Shown here: positions 26,048 through 34,021 of the stretch, in pieces
How the letters are laid out: every line of letters starts with the position of its first letter
Numbering within the stretch: position 1 is the first letter of the stretch
DNA from: JBBECF01 sp040881945
GTDB lineage: Bacteria; Pseudomonadota; Alphaproteobacteria; Dongiales; Dongiaceae
Reading direction: 5' to 3'
NCBI GenBank assembly: GCA_040881945.1
Contig: JBBECF010000210.1
Location: 1 to 54,618, forward strand
Length of the DNA stretch: 54,618 nt
Program-made: the position numbers and the translations under genes
Notes under the pieces: model-generated
The model's database searches: none
Told to the model about the DNA's origin: nothing
Seen by the model: only the letters and a program-made list of their open reading frames with translations

Positions 26048-27055
26048 GTGCGCCTGTTCGTGTGCGAATACGTCACCGGCGGCGGCCTGAGCGGCGCGCC
26101 CTTGCCGCCCGGCCTGCGCCGGGAAGGCGACATGATGCTGGGCACGCTTGTCAAGGACCTCGGCGACGTGCCGGGGGTGGAGGTCGTGTCGACCCGCGAC
26201 GCGCGCCTGCCGGTCCCCGACTGCGCGGCCGCGTTCCGCCCGATCGGCGCGGGCGAGGACCCGTGGCCGGTGTGGCGGCGCCTGGCCGGCGAGGTCGATG
26301 CCGTCTGGCCGGTGGCGCCGGAGACCGGTGGCGCGCTGGAGCGATTGAGCGAGATGGCGCTCGCCGCCGGCGCCAGGCTGCTCGGCAGCCGGCCGCGGGC
26401 GGTGCGGCTGGCGGCGAGCAAGCGCGCGACGGCGGCGCTGCTGACCGCGCGCGGCGTCGCCGCGGCGCCGACCTGGCCGGCGGCGCGGGGGCGTGATCTG
26501 TCCGACCCGACCGCCGGCTGGGTCGCGAAGCCCGACGACGGCGCCGGCGCCGAGGACACGCATTACTTCCGCCGGCGCGACGATCTGGTCCGCTGGCTCG
26601 ACGCCCGCCCGACGCCGGACGCCTACGTCGTGCAGCCGTATTGTCCCGGCACGGCGGCGAGCCTGTCGCTGCTGTGCGGCGACGGGCGCGCCTGGCTGCT
26701 CGCCTGCAACCGCCAGGACGTCGTCGTCGACGGCGGCCGGTTCCGCTATCGTGGCGGCACGGTCGGCGGGCTGGAAGCGCGGCGGCCGGTCTTCGCCCCG
26801 ATCGCCGCGGCCGTGGCGGCGGCGATCCCCGGCCTGTGGGGCCATGTCGGAATCGATCTGATGGACGGCGCCGACGGGCCGGTCGTGCTCGAGGTCAACC
26901 CGCGCCTGACGACCTCCTATGTCGGTCTCCGGGCCGCCACCGGGACGAACCCGGCGGCGCTGGCGCTCGAGCTCATCGAAAGCCCGATCGCCGAAATCGA
27001 ACGCCCGCTGCGGATAACGGCGCAGGCGGTCGCAGTCGAGGACGAAGATGACTGA
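26048..27055 (+). CDS. MfnD-like ATP-grasp ligase (tyramine/tyrosine-glutamate ligase)
   Basis: A 335-residue ATP-grasp protein from GTG 26048. It opens LFVCEYVTGGGLSG, which is characteristic of the MfnD family. It has the SKRATAALLTARGV lead-in, GWVAKPDDGAGAEDT at the ATP site (about residues 157-171) and GHVGIDLMDGADGPVVLEVNPRLTTSY at the metal site. Archaeal MfnD joins tyramine to glutamate in methanofuran synthesis. In methylotrophic bacteria the homologue ('orf17') is thought to make the methylofuran side chain, where tyrosine may replace tyramine. It overlaps the next gene by 8 bp. Confidence 0.83.
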   Translation: MRLFVCEYVTGGGLSGAPLPPGLRREGDMMLGTLVKDLGDVPGVEVVSTRDARLPVPDCAAAFRPIGAGEDPWPVWRRLAGEVDAVWPVAPETGGALERLSEMALAAGARLLGSRPRAVRLAASKRATAALLTARGVAAAPTWPAARGRDLSDPTAGWVAKPDDGAGAEDTHYFRRRDDLVRWLDARPTPDAYVVQPYCPGTAASLSLLCGDGRAWLLACNRQDVVVDGGRFRYRGGTVGGLEARRPVFAPIAAAVAAAIPGLWGHVGIDLMDGADGPVVLEVNPRLTTSYVGLRAATGTNPAALALELIESPIAEIERPLRITAQAVAVEDEDD

Positions 27056-28085
27056 CGAACCCGTCACCGGCTGGGATTTGGGCGGCGCCCACCTCAAGGT
27101 CGCGCAGGCCGAGGCCGGCGGCCGCCTGGTCGCGGCGCTGCAACTCCCCTGTACGCTGTGGCTGGGGATCGAGCACCTCGATCGCGCGCTGGCCGAGGCC
27201 GGCCGTTGCCTGCGCCCAACGCGCCGCCACGCCGTCACCATGACCGGCGAGCTGACCGACCTGTTCGCCGGCCGCGCCGAAGGGGTGCGCCGACTGGTCG
27301 AAGCGATGGCGCGGGCCTTTCCGGACGCCGAGCTCGGGATCTATGCCGGCGAGGCCGGCTTCCTGACGCCGGCCGAGGCCGTCGCGCGGCCTCGGCTCGT
27401 CGCCTCGGCCAACTGGCACGCCGCCGCCCGCTTCGCCGCCGCGCGTTTCGGTACGGCGCTGTTCGTCGATGTCGGTAGCACGACGACGGACATCGTCCCG
27501 GTCGCCGGCGGGCGCGTGCGCGCCGTCAGCACCGGCGACGACGAACGCCTGGCCGCCGAGGAGCTGGTCTATAGCGGGGCGACGCGCACGCCCGTGATGG
27601 CGCTGGCCGACAGCGTCCCCTTCGCCGGCCGGCACCAGCGCCTGATGGCCGAGCTGTTCGCGACCGCCGCTGACGTGCACCGGTTGACCGGCGCCCTGCC
27701 CGATGACGCGGATCAACTGCCGACCGCGGACGGGCGCGGCAAGACCGCCGAGGGCAGCGCCCGGCGGCTCGCCCGCATGCTCGGCTGCGATCTCGAGGAC
27801 GCCGACATGGCGGCGTGGCGCGGCCTCGCCCGCCATCTGGCGGAGCGGCAGCGCCGGCTTCTGCAAGACGCCATGGAGCGCGTGCTGTCGCGCAGCGTCT
27901 TCGCCGACGACGCGCCGTTGGTGGGCGCCGGCATCGGCCGCTTCCTGCTGCCCGAGCTGGCGCGGCGGCTGCACCGGCCCTACGCCGATTTCGCGGACCT
28001 CGTCGCCGGCGATCCGGAGGTCAGGGAATGGGCGGCGCGCTGCGCCCCGGCCGCGGCGGTGGCGGCGCTCGCCGCCGCGGAATGA
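27048..28085 (+). CDS. MfnF-like H4MPT-linked C1 transfer pathway protein (hydantoinase/oxoprolinase fold)
   Basis: A 345-residue ASKHA-fold protein of the hydantoinase-like TIGR03123 group. Visible are the N-terminal phosphate loop GWDLGGAHLKVAQAEAGG, VTMTGELTDLFAGRAEG, the second loop LFVDVGSTTTDIVPVAGG (about residues 140-157) and GAGIGRFLLPELA near the end. Archaeal MfnF couples the furan and tyramine-glutamate halves of methanofuran. The 3' end overlaps the opposite-strand mfnB-like gene by 106 bp. Confidence 0.83.
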   Translation: MTDEPVTGWDLGGAHLKVAQAEAGGRLVAALQLPCTLWLGIEHLDRALAEAGRCLRPTRRHAVTMTGELTDLFAGRAEGVRRLVEAMARAFPDAELGIYAGEAGFLTPAEAVARPRLVASANWHAAARFAAARFGTALFVDVGSTTTDIVPVAGGRVRAVSTGDDERLAAEELVYSGATRTPVMALADSVPFAGRHQRLMAELFATAADVHRLTGALPDDADQLPTADGRGKTAEGSARRLARMLGCDLEDADMAAWRGLARHLAERQRRLLQDAMERVLSRSVFADDAPLVGAGIGRFLLPELARRLHRPYADFADLVAGDPEVREWAARCAPAAAVAALAAAE

Positions 28086-28750
28086 CGGGCGACCAGGGCG
28101 CTGAGCGCGCGCAGCCGCGCCGGGTCGAGCGGCGAATTCCGCCCGCCCGCGCACAGCGCGCGGCGGAAGCCGAGATAGTCGGGGCCGAGGCGCGCCAGCG
28201 GCGCCACGTCCGCGGCCGACAGCGACCCGGCGAGGCCGCCGAGCAGGCCGGCCGCCCGGGCGCGCGCGACGAAGCGGCCGAGGGTCGCGTCGTCGAGGTG
28301 GCCGCGGAGGCCCGACCCGGTCTTGTCGGCGGTGTCGAGCATCGCGCCGGCGAAGCCGTGCAGCCGTTCGATCACGGCGAAATCGGGGTCCCGATCGGCG
28401 AACATGACGAGGACGAGGCGGCGTCCGTCCGCCGCCGCCTGCGCCAGGGCGTCGAGACAGGCGTCGCGGTCGCCGCCGGGGAACAGCCCGACCTTGACGA
28501 TATCGACGCCGAGATCGGCGATGCGCGCGACCGCGTCGCGCAGCAGCTTGGGGCGCATCGGCAGGTTGCCGGCGGTCGCGCTGACCGTGCGGCGGCCGGC
28601 GACGCGCGCGACGGCCGCGCGCACGGCCGGCGCGGCGAGCGCGCCGAGGGCGCCGGTGCGCGGGTCCTTGAGGTCGATGATGTCGGCGCCGGCGTCGAGC
28701 GCGATCTCCGCCTCGGCCGCCGAGGCGACGCTGGCGAGCAGGCCGGTCAC
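27980..28750 (-). CDS. mfnB: (5-formylfuran-3-yl)methyl phosphate synthase MfnB
   Basis: A 256-residue TIM-barrel enzyme that makes the furan precursor of methanofuran from two glyceraldehyde-3-phosphate molecules. It reads VTGLLASVASAAEAEIALDAG, then GADIIDLKDPRTGALGAL with the first catalytic Lys, and LDTADKTGSGLRGHL with the second. Start GTG 28750 overlaps the stop of the DUF447 gene. The last 32 residues (alanine- and serine-rich) extend beyond the normal family end and are encoded antisense to the mfnF-like gene, probably because an original stop was lost. Confidence 0.85.
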   Translation of the reverse strand: MTGLLASVASAAEAEIALDAGADIIDLKDPRTGALGALAAPAVRAAVARVAGRRTVSATAGNLPMRPKLLRDAVARIADLGVDIVKVGLFPGGDRDACLDALAQAAADGRRLVLVMFADRDPDFAVIERLHGFAGAMLDTADKTGSGLRGHLDDATLGRFVARARAAGLLGGLAGSLSAADVAPLARLGPDYLGFRRALCAGGRNSPLDPARLRALSALVARHSAAASAATAAAGAQRAAHSLTSGSPATRSAKSA

Positions 28751-29322
28751 GCGCCGGGCTCCACGGGCGCCGCGGCGCGGTGGGCGGCGATCTTTTCCAT
28801 CAACCACCCCCAGGCCTCGCGTTCGCGTGGGCCCGCCGTCTTGTCGATGGCGATCCGCAGATAAGCGGTCTCGCGCTCGATCTGGTCGAACGGCAGCATG
28901 TGCAACCGGCTGACCAGGATCGCCGCCTCGACGACCGCGGCTTGGGCGCGGTTGAAGCCGCGGAACGGCGCGTGCGTCGCCTCGTGGACCACGGCGCAGC
29001 GGAAGCGCGGGCGAGCCGCGTCCTCGGCGACGTCCACGACGGCGAGCTCGGCATGGGCGAGGGCGCCGTCGAGCACCGCCCCGGCGACTTTCGTCGCGGG
29101 CCTCGTCGACCAGACGCGGCGCCCGGTCAGGCAGCCGGCGAAGACCCGCACGTCGTCGGTGTAATTGGCGACGGCGAAGGGGTTCTCGCGCAGATTGTCG
29201 AGGGTGCGCGAGGGGCGGAACGGCGCGATCACCAGGTGCTCGCCGTCCTCGATCAGGCCGATCGGCGCGACATGCACGACGCCGGCGCGGTCTTGGGTCG
29301 TGACGACGGTCTCGCGGATCAT
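28747..29322 (-). CDS. DUF447 domain-containing protein
   Basis: A 191-residue protein with a flavin-reductase-like split-barrel feel: RETVVTTQDRAGVVHVAPIGLI at the start, then FRPSRTLDNLRENPFAVANYTDDVRVFA. DUF447 proteins are found in methanogens and in H4MPT-using bacteria, where they sit in C1 cofactor clusters; the function is unknown. ATG 29322 overlaps the stop of the DUF6513 gene, and its stop overlaps mfnB, so the three are translationally coupled. Confidence 0.83.
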   Translation of the reverse strand: MIRETVVTTQDRAGVVHVAPIGLIEDGEHLVIAPFRPSRTLDNLRENPFAVANYTDDVRVFAGCLTGRRVWSTRPATKVAGAVLDGALAHAELAVVDVAEDAARPRFRCAVVHEATHAPFRGFNRAQAAVVEAAILVSRLHMLPFDQIERETAYLRIAIDKTAGPREREAWGWLMEKIAAHRAAAPVEPGA

Positions 29323-30725
29323 GGGCGCTCCGGGTCGCGGCGCTGGCGCGTCAGCGTCGTGCCCGCCGCCTTGTGGCGCAGCGGGTCGTCGGCCGGCCGG
29401 TCGACCGCGCAGCCCCAGGCCAGCGGCTCGTCCTGGACGTAGCGCTTGCCGAGCTGCCAGGCGATATGCGCCTTCGCCGTCTCGACGCCGAGATAGAAGG
29501 CGTGGGCGCCGTCGTCCTCGACGCCGAGATGCGGATAGAGCGCGAACGGATCGCCGGCCACGTGATGTCCCTGCCGGTTGTAGACATGGATGCCGTCCGG
29601 GCCGGCCTCGACCCGGAAGTTGTCGTCCGTGACCATTGCCGCCGTCTCGGCGATCTCCGCCGGAGTATTCGGGAACGGCTTGCGGTCGCGCAGGCACAGG
29701 AGCGCCCCGCCGAGGCCGCTCGGCAGGCTGCCTTCGTCGCGCGCCGCGAACATCAGGCGGCGCGCCGCGTCGGTCTCGTGCACCGCGCGGCGGCAATGCG
29801 GGCTGACCTGCACGATCAGCACATTCGTTATATGCAGCTCGGACACGATGCCCATGAGCACGGCGGTGACGCCGGCGCTGTCGGCGTCGGTCAGCTCGGT
29901 CAGGTTGCCGGTGCCCATGAGGATCCCGGCGTCGGGCCGGGCCCGGCGCAGCGCCGCGTAACGGAGCAGCGATTCGGTAAATCCGAAATGGATCGGATCG
30001 AGGATCGGGTCGGCGAGATAGGGCCGGCCGCGGGCGTCGAGCGCCGCCATCGCGCGCAGGAGCGAGTCGAGGTCGCCGTGCCGCGCCGGGATCAGGACCG
30101 GCACGGCGTCGCCTTCCTCGGCGACCGCCAGCGTCTCCTCGGTCAGGCTGAGCAGGAAACGCGCGCCGGCGCGGGCGCCGCGGCCGAGCTCGTCGGGGTC
30201 GGCCGAATCGACGCTGACCGCGAAGCCGGCGCGCGTCAGCGCCGCCACCGCCTCCTCGAGATGCGGGAACGGCGTGTCGGGCAGGCAGCCCAGATCGATC
30301 ACGTCGGCGCCGGCGACGCGGTAGTCCTCGGCCCGCCGCAGGATGCCGGCCAGGTCCAGCGTCGGCGCCTCGACGATCTCGGCGAAGATGCGCACGTCGG
30401 TGCGCGACAGGTCGGGCGGGACGCCCTTGCGGCCGAAGAAGTCGGGCAGGTCCTTGACGTCCTCCGGCCCGCGCTGGAACGGCGTCCCGTAATGGTCGGC
30501 GAGCGCCGCCACATCGCCGCGGCAGCGGCCGGGAATGACGACCCGGTCGGCGGCGATCGGGCGCGACAGGCGGCGCCGGATCAGATCGGCGGTCATCAGC
30601 CCGGCCACCTTCACGCCGACGTCGTGGACCGCGTAGGTGAACTCGCTCGGCTGCATGGCGTCGAGCACGCGCTCGACTCGCGGCCGCGCCAGCTTGCCGG
30701 TCAGGAACAGGATATGTTCAGGCAT
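29319..30725 (-). CDS. DUF6513/dihydropteroate synthase-like protein
   Basis: A 468-residue protein. The N-terminal third (HILFLTGKLARPRVERVLDAM) is a conserved leader seen only in H4MPT users. The centre is a dihydropteroate-synthase-like TIM barrel with AGADVIDLGCLPDTPFPHLEEAV, VSVDSADPDELGRGA and ILMGTGNLTELTDADSAGVTAVL. The C-terminal part includes VQVSPHCRRAVHETDAAR. It presumably acts on a pterin intermediate of H4MPT synthesis. ATG 30725 lies inside the preceding flavoprotein gene (25-bp overlap). Confidence 0.83.
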   Translation of the reverse strand: MPEHILFLTGKLARPRVERVLDAMQPSEFTYAVHDVGVKVAGLMTADLIRRRLSRPIAADRVVIPGRCRGDVAALADHYGTPFQRGPEDVKDLPDFFGRKGVPPDLSRTDVRIFAEIVEAPTLDLAGILRRAEDYRVAGADVIDLGCLPDTPFPHLEEAVAALTRAGFAVSVDSADPDELGRGARAGARFLLSLTEETLAVAEEGDAVPVLIPARHGDLDSLLRAMAALDARGRPYLADPILDPIHFGFTESLLRYAALRRARPDAGILMGTGNLTELTDADSAGVTAVLMGIVSELHITNVLIVQVSPHCRRAVHETDAARRLMFAARDEGSLPSGLGGALLCLRDRKPFPNTPAEIAETAAMVTDDNFRVEAGPDGIHVYNRQGHHVAGDPFALYPHLGVEDDGAHAFYLGVETAKAHIAWQLGKRYVQDEPLAWGCAVDRPADDPLRHKAAGTTLTRQRRDPERP

Positions 30726-31261
30726 GCCAGCCGCGCGCGTAGCGCCTCGTCGAGCCCGGCCACGGTCTCGACCACCTGGACGGCCTCGAAGGCCTTCAGG
30801 CGCTCCACGTTCTCCAGGTCGACGCGGCGCGGATAGACCTTGGCCATGCCGCCGGGCGTCATGGTGTCGAGCTCCGGCGCCGTGTCGCAGGCGAAGACGA
30901 TGATCGGGACGCGGCACTTGCCGGCCTGGGCGAAGACGTTGGTCGCCAGGTTGTCGGAGATGCCGTAGGCGCATTTGGCGACGGTGTTCGACGTCGCCGG
31001 CCCGAGCACCAGCGTGTGATAGACGCCGTGATAGAACAGCCCGACCGGGGCCGCGCTCGCGGTCGTGTCGCGGAAGATGCGCGCGCTCGGCGGCAGCTTC
31101 TTCAGATCGTCGCGGTACATGCGCACGACCTCGGCCGCCGCCTTGCTGACGAACAGGTCGAGGTCGGCGATGCGGGCCATCAGCTCCAGGCTTTCGGTGA
31201 CGAAATGGCCCGACCCCGTCAGCGCCCAGGCGAGACGCGGCGTACGCAGCTTATTCGCCAT
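30701..31261 (-). CDS. Dihydromethanopterin reductase (acceptor) / AfpA-type flavoprotein
   Basis: A 186-residue flavoprotein. The FMN-binding start RLAWALTGSGHFVTESLELM is like that of phosphopantothenoylcysteine decarboxylases. It has VLGPATSNTVAKCAYGISDNLATN and ACDTAPELDTMTPGGMAKVYPRRVDLENVE, the signature of archaeoflavoprotein AfpA/DmrB. The likely role is reduction of dihydromethanopterin to H4MPT, the last step in the cofactor pathway. It overlaps the DUF6513 gene by 25 bp. Confidence 0.87.
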   Translation of the reverse strand: MANKLRTPRLAWALTGSGHFVTESLELMARIADLDLFVSKAAAEVVRMYRDDLKKLPPSARIFRDTTASAAPVGLFYHGVYHTLVLGPATSNTVAKCAYGISDNLATNVFAQAGKCRVPIIVFACDTAPELDTMTPGGMAKVYPRRVDLENVERLKAFEAVQVVETVAGLDEALRARLACLNISCS

Positions 31262-31343
31262 CGCGCGGCGGCCTCCTTCATCGCGTCGCCCCCGTCCCGC
31301 TCGACCCGGATGTTAGCATGCGCCGACGCGCGCGCCAGCGCGC

Positions 31344-31952
31344 TCAGCCGTCGAGCTCGATCCGCGTTCCGGCCTCGGCGCCGTCGCGCAGCGCCGCAGC
31401 CAGCGCCGCCGCGCCGTCGGGGCCGATGCACCAGCCCGGACAGCCGGCGCGGGCGAGGAAGCCGGGCAGCGCCGCGTCGACGAGGCCGCTCGCAACGAGA
31501 TCGGCCGCCGCGGCCCGGCCCGGCGGCGGCGGCGCCGACTTGACCAGGACCAGACGCGCGGCGCCGAGCACGCCGGCGAGCCAGGCGGCGAGGCTGTCCG
31601 AGGTCACGTCCCAGCTCTCCGCGATGTCCGGGTCGCCGAGCGCCATGCGCGTCGGCATCCACACCGGGACGGAACCGGCCGCACGCAGCCGCGCGATCGC
31701 GCGCCGACTGACCGCTGGGCGCAGCGCCGGCTCGATCCCGGCGAGCATCAGGCCGTACTGTTCCATGGCGAGGAGCGCCAGGCGGTGGGCGACGCCGTCG
31801 TCGAAGGCGAGAGCGGCCTGCGCGGCGCGCACGGCGTCGGCGAAGGGGCCGCCGCCGGGCACCACCACGACAGCGCCGGCGCTCGCCGCCAGGACATCGA
31901 GCCAGTCGCGCAAGGCGGGCGACGCCAATAGGCTGCCGCCCAGCTTCACCAC
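31344..31952 (-). CDS. Amino acid kinase family protein, MfnE-like
   Basis: A 202-residue kinase of the aspartate/uridylate kinase fold. Motifs are VVKLGGSLLASPALRDWL at the N-terminus, VVVVPGGGPFADAVRAAQ (about residues 28-45) and ARLVLVKSAPPPPG. Archaeal MfnE phosphorylates aminomethylfuran phosphate in methanofuran synthesis, and the cluster context supports this role. GTG 31952 gives the normal N-terminus; a CTG two bases before the end of the folB gene would add 11 residues and cannot be excluded. It lies directly downstream of the aldolase gene. Confidence 0.8.
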   Translation of the reverse strand: MVKLGGSLLASPALRDWLDVLAASAGAVVVVPGGGPFADAVRAAQAALAFDDGVAHRLALLAMEQYGLMLAGIEPALRPAVSRRAIARLRAAGSVPVWMPTRMALGDPDIAESWDVTSDSLAAWLAGVLGAARLVLVKSAPPPPGRAAAADLVASGLVDAALPGFLARAGCPGWCIGPDGAAALAAALRDGAEAGTRIELDG

Positions 31953-31981
31953 CCAGGCCGGCCGGGCGGCGCCGGTTGCCC

Positions 31982-32464
31982 TCAGCCGGCGCCCTCGCCG
32001 CCCGCGCCGCGGCCGTACGGCAGGGCGACGATCTCGGCCGCGCGGCGCCGGTGGCGGCGGCGTTCGATCTCCACCCCGACGCTGGTGGCGGCCGGCTCGA
32101 CATCGAGCTTTTCCACGCGCACCCGCGCCGAGAGCACGCGCGGTTCGTCGAGGCATAAGGAGGCGATCTCCTCGGCCAGGGTCTCGACCAGATTGATGTG
32201 CCGCCCGGCGACCAGCGCCTTGATGCCGGCGACGATCGTGTCGTAGGAGACCACATCGCCGAGATCGTCGCGGTGCGCCGCGGCCTCGCGGACGTTGAGA
32301 TCGACGTTGAGGCGCACCCGCTGCGGCGCCAGGCGCTCGTGCGGGTAGGCGCCGATGCTGCACGAGATCACCAGGTCGCGGACGAACATCCCGTAGGACG
32401 GCTCCGCCGCCCGCAGGTCGTCCGGCACCGTCATCCCGCCGCCCAGGAGTCGGTCGATCGACAT
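31982..32464 (-). CDS. Dihydroneopterin aldolase family protein (FolB-like)
   Basis: A 160-residue pterin aldolase of the FolB fold. It has MFVRDLVISCSIGAYPHERLAPQRVRLNVDL (about residues 26-56, split here), DVVSYDTIVAGIKALVAGRHINLVETLAEEIA with the conserved catalytic region, and the C-terminal strand RVRVEKLDVEPAATSVGVEI. In this setting it should form the 6-hydroxymethyl pterin for H4MPT rather than for folate. It is the first gene of the six-gene minus-strand segment that ends with mfnE. Confidence 0.83.
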   Translation of the reverse strand: MSIDRLLGGGMTVPDDLRAAEPSYGMFVRDLVISCSIGAYPHERLAPQRVRLNVDLNVREAAAHRDDLGDVVSYDTIVAGIKALVAGRHINLVETLAEEIASLCLDEPRVLSARVRVEKLDVEPAATSVGVEIERRRHRRRAAEIVALPYGRGAGGEGAG

Positions 32465-32673
32465 GCCGCTTGCGCGCCTCCCGCGATTCGCCGGTCAACG
32501 CCCCTGCCGGGCGCTTCCTTGTCGAATGATGGCAGAAAAGCTCACGGCCGGCAACTCGGGGGATGCCGATTCCGAGGTGATTCTGGTATCCTTCCGATCC
32601 TGTCGCCGTAGCGCGGGCCGTGGTGGCATGGACCCGACGGCGGCCATTTGCCGGAAAGCTCTAAGGAGTCGAC

Positions 32674-33591
32674 ATGGTCAGGATACCGAACTTGCTCGAA
32701 CAAGGGGGCGCGGTCATCGGCTTGCCGGCCTTGGCGCTCATCGGTTTCGTTGCGACGGGCGCCGTTGCCCAGGACGCGGTCGAACCGCAGTCGCTGGTCG
32801 ACAAGGCGAGACAGACCGTCGAGACCTTCAAGATCGACCCCAACATGACCTGGTTCCGAGATCATCTGCCGGACGCCAAGGCGGTCATGGTCGTTCCGGT
32901 GCTGCTCAAGGCCGGCTTCATCTTCGGCGCGTCGGGCGGCCACGGCGCCCTGCTCGAACGCGACGAGACGACCGGTGTCTGGAGCTACCCGGCCTTCTAC
33001 TTCATGGGATCGGTCACCTTCGGCCTGCAGATCGGCGGCGAGGCGGCGGAAGTGGTCCTCATGATCATGACCGACCGCGGCAAGGACGCCATGCTGTCGA
33101 CCGAGTTCAAGCTCGGCGCCGATGTCAGCGTCGCCGCCGGGCCGATCGGCGCCGGCGCCGCGGCCGCCACCGTCGACGTGCTGGCCTTCTCGCGCGAGAA
33201 GGGTCTGTTCGGCGGCCTGACCATCGAAGGCGCCGTGATCAAGCCGCGCAACGAGTGGAACGAGGCCTATTACGGCCGGCCGGTCAGCCCGGCCGACATC
33301 CTGGTCCGCCACAGCGTCGCCAACAGCCGTGCGGACCCGCTGCGCCAGGCGGTCGCCGGCGCCCGCGCCGCCAGCACCGGCGCCGCCGCGCCGCCGCCGC
33401 CGGCGGCGACCTATGACCTTGCGACGATCCAGCGCGGGCTCCTGGCGAAGGGTTACGACACCGGTCCCGCCGACGGCCGCATGGGGGAGAGAACCCGAGT
33501 GGCGATCCGGCAGTATCAAGCAGCCGAGGGCCTTCCGGTGACGGGCGAGCCGTCGGCCGAGTTGCAGGCCCGACTCACGGCGGCGCCGTAG
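32674..33591 (+). CDS. SYLF lipid-binding domain protein with peptidoglycan-binding domain
   Basis: A 305-residue exported protein. An N-terminal hydrophobic signal (GLPALALIGFVATGAVAQD) is followed by the SYLF/DUF500 (Ysc84-like) domain, with KAVMVVPVLLKAGFIFGASGGHGALL and GLQIGGEAAEVVLMIMTDRGKDAML, then FSREKGLFGGLTIEGAVI. After an Ala/Pro linker, residues from about 247 form a peptidoglycan-binding 1 domain (IQRGLLAKGYDTGPADGRMG). The fusion suggests a periplasmic or outer-membrane-associated protein that touches both lipid and cell wall. AAGGAG precedes the start. Confidence 0.87.
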   Translation: MVRIPNLLEQGGAVIGLPALALIGFVATGAVAQDAVEPQSLVDKARQTVETFKIDPNMTWFRDHLPDAKAVMVVPVLLKAGFIFGASGGHGALLERDETTGVWSYPAFYFMGSVTFGLQIGGEAAEVVLMIMTDRGKDAMLSTEFKLGADVSVAAGPIGAGAAAATVDVLAFSREKGLFGGLTIEGAVIKPRNEWNEAYYGRPVSPADILVRHSVANSRADPLRQAVAGARAASTGAAAPPPPAATYDLATIQRGLLAKGYDTGPADGRMGERTRVAIRQYQAAEGLPVTGEPSAELQARLTAAP

Positions 33592-33665
33592 CGTTCAGAC
33601 GGCCCTTGCATCGACACCATCGATCCGCTATTCGTTCTTCGTCGAATGACGAAATACTGGATCAC

Positions 33666-34019
33666 ATGGTCACCGTCGAAATGCTAGCCCCGGACGAGAG
33701 CCGGGTCGCCGTGCAGGAGCAGATCGCGCGGCTCGCCAAGGCGCTCGGACATCCCGCGCGGCTGCAGATCGTCGAGACCCTCAGGCGTCGTCGAACCTGC
33801 ATCGGCTGCGACATCGTCGAGGAGATCGGGCTCGCCGCGTCGACGACCTCCGAACATCTGCGCATCTTGAAGGCCGCCGGCATCATCACCGGCGAGATCG
33901 AGCGTCCGCGGGTCTGTTATTCGCTGAACCCGGACGCGCTCGCACCGCTCAAGGCGCTCATCGACGTTATCTCCACGGCCGACCCGGGGCCGGCCGCCAC
34001 CGGTCGCAAGCAAGGCTGA
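33666..34019 (+). CDS. arsR: ArsR-family transcriptional regulator
   Basis: A 117-residue winged-helix repressor. The helix-turn-helix is GLAASTTSEHLRILKAAGII (about residues 58-77), and a cysteine pair TCIGCD just before it is the likely arsenite site. ATG 33666 is chosen; in-frame ATG 33606 would add 20 residues of low-complexity sequence. It begins an operon with the arsenite exporter (2 bp gap) and arsenate reductase, and should repress it until As(III) or Sb(III) binds. Confidence 0.9.
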   Translation: MVTVEMLAPDESRVAVQEQIARLAKALGHPARLQIVETLRRRRTCIGCDIVEEIGLAASTTSEHLRILKAAGIITGEIERPRVCYSLNPDALAPLKALIDVISTADPGPAATGRKQG

Positions 34020-34021
34020 CC

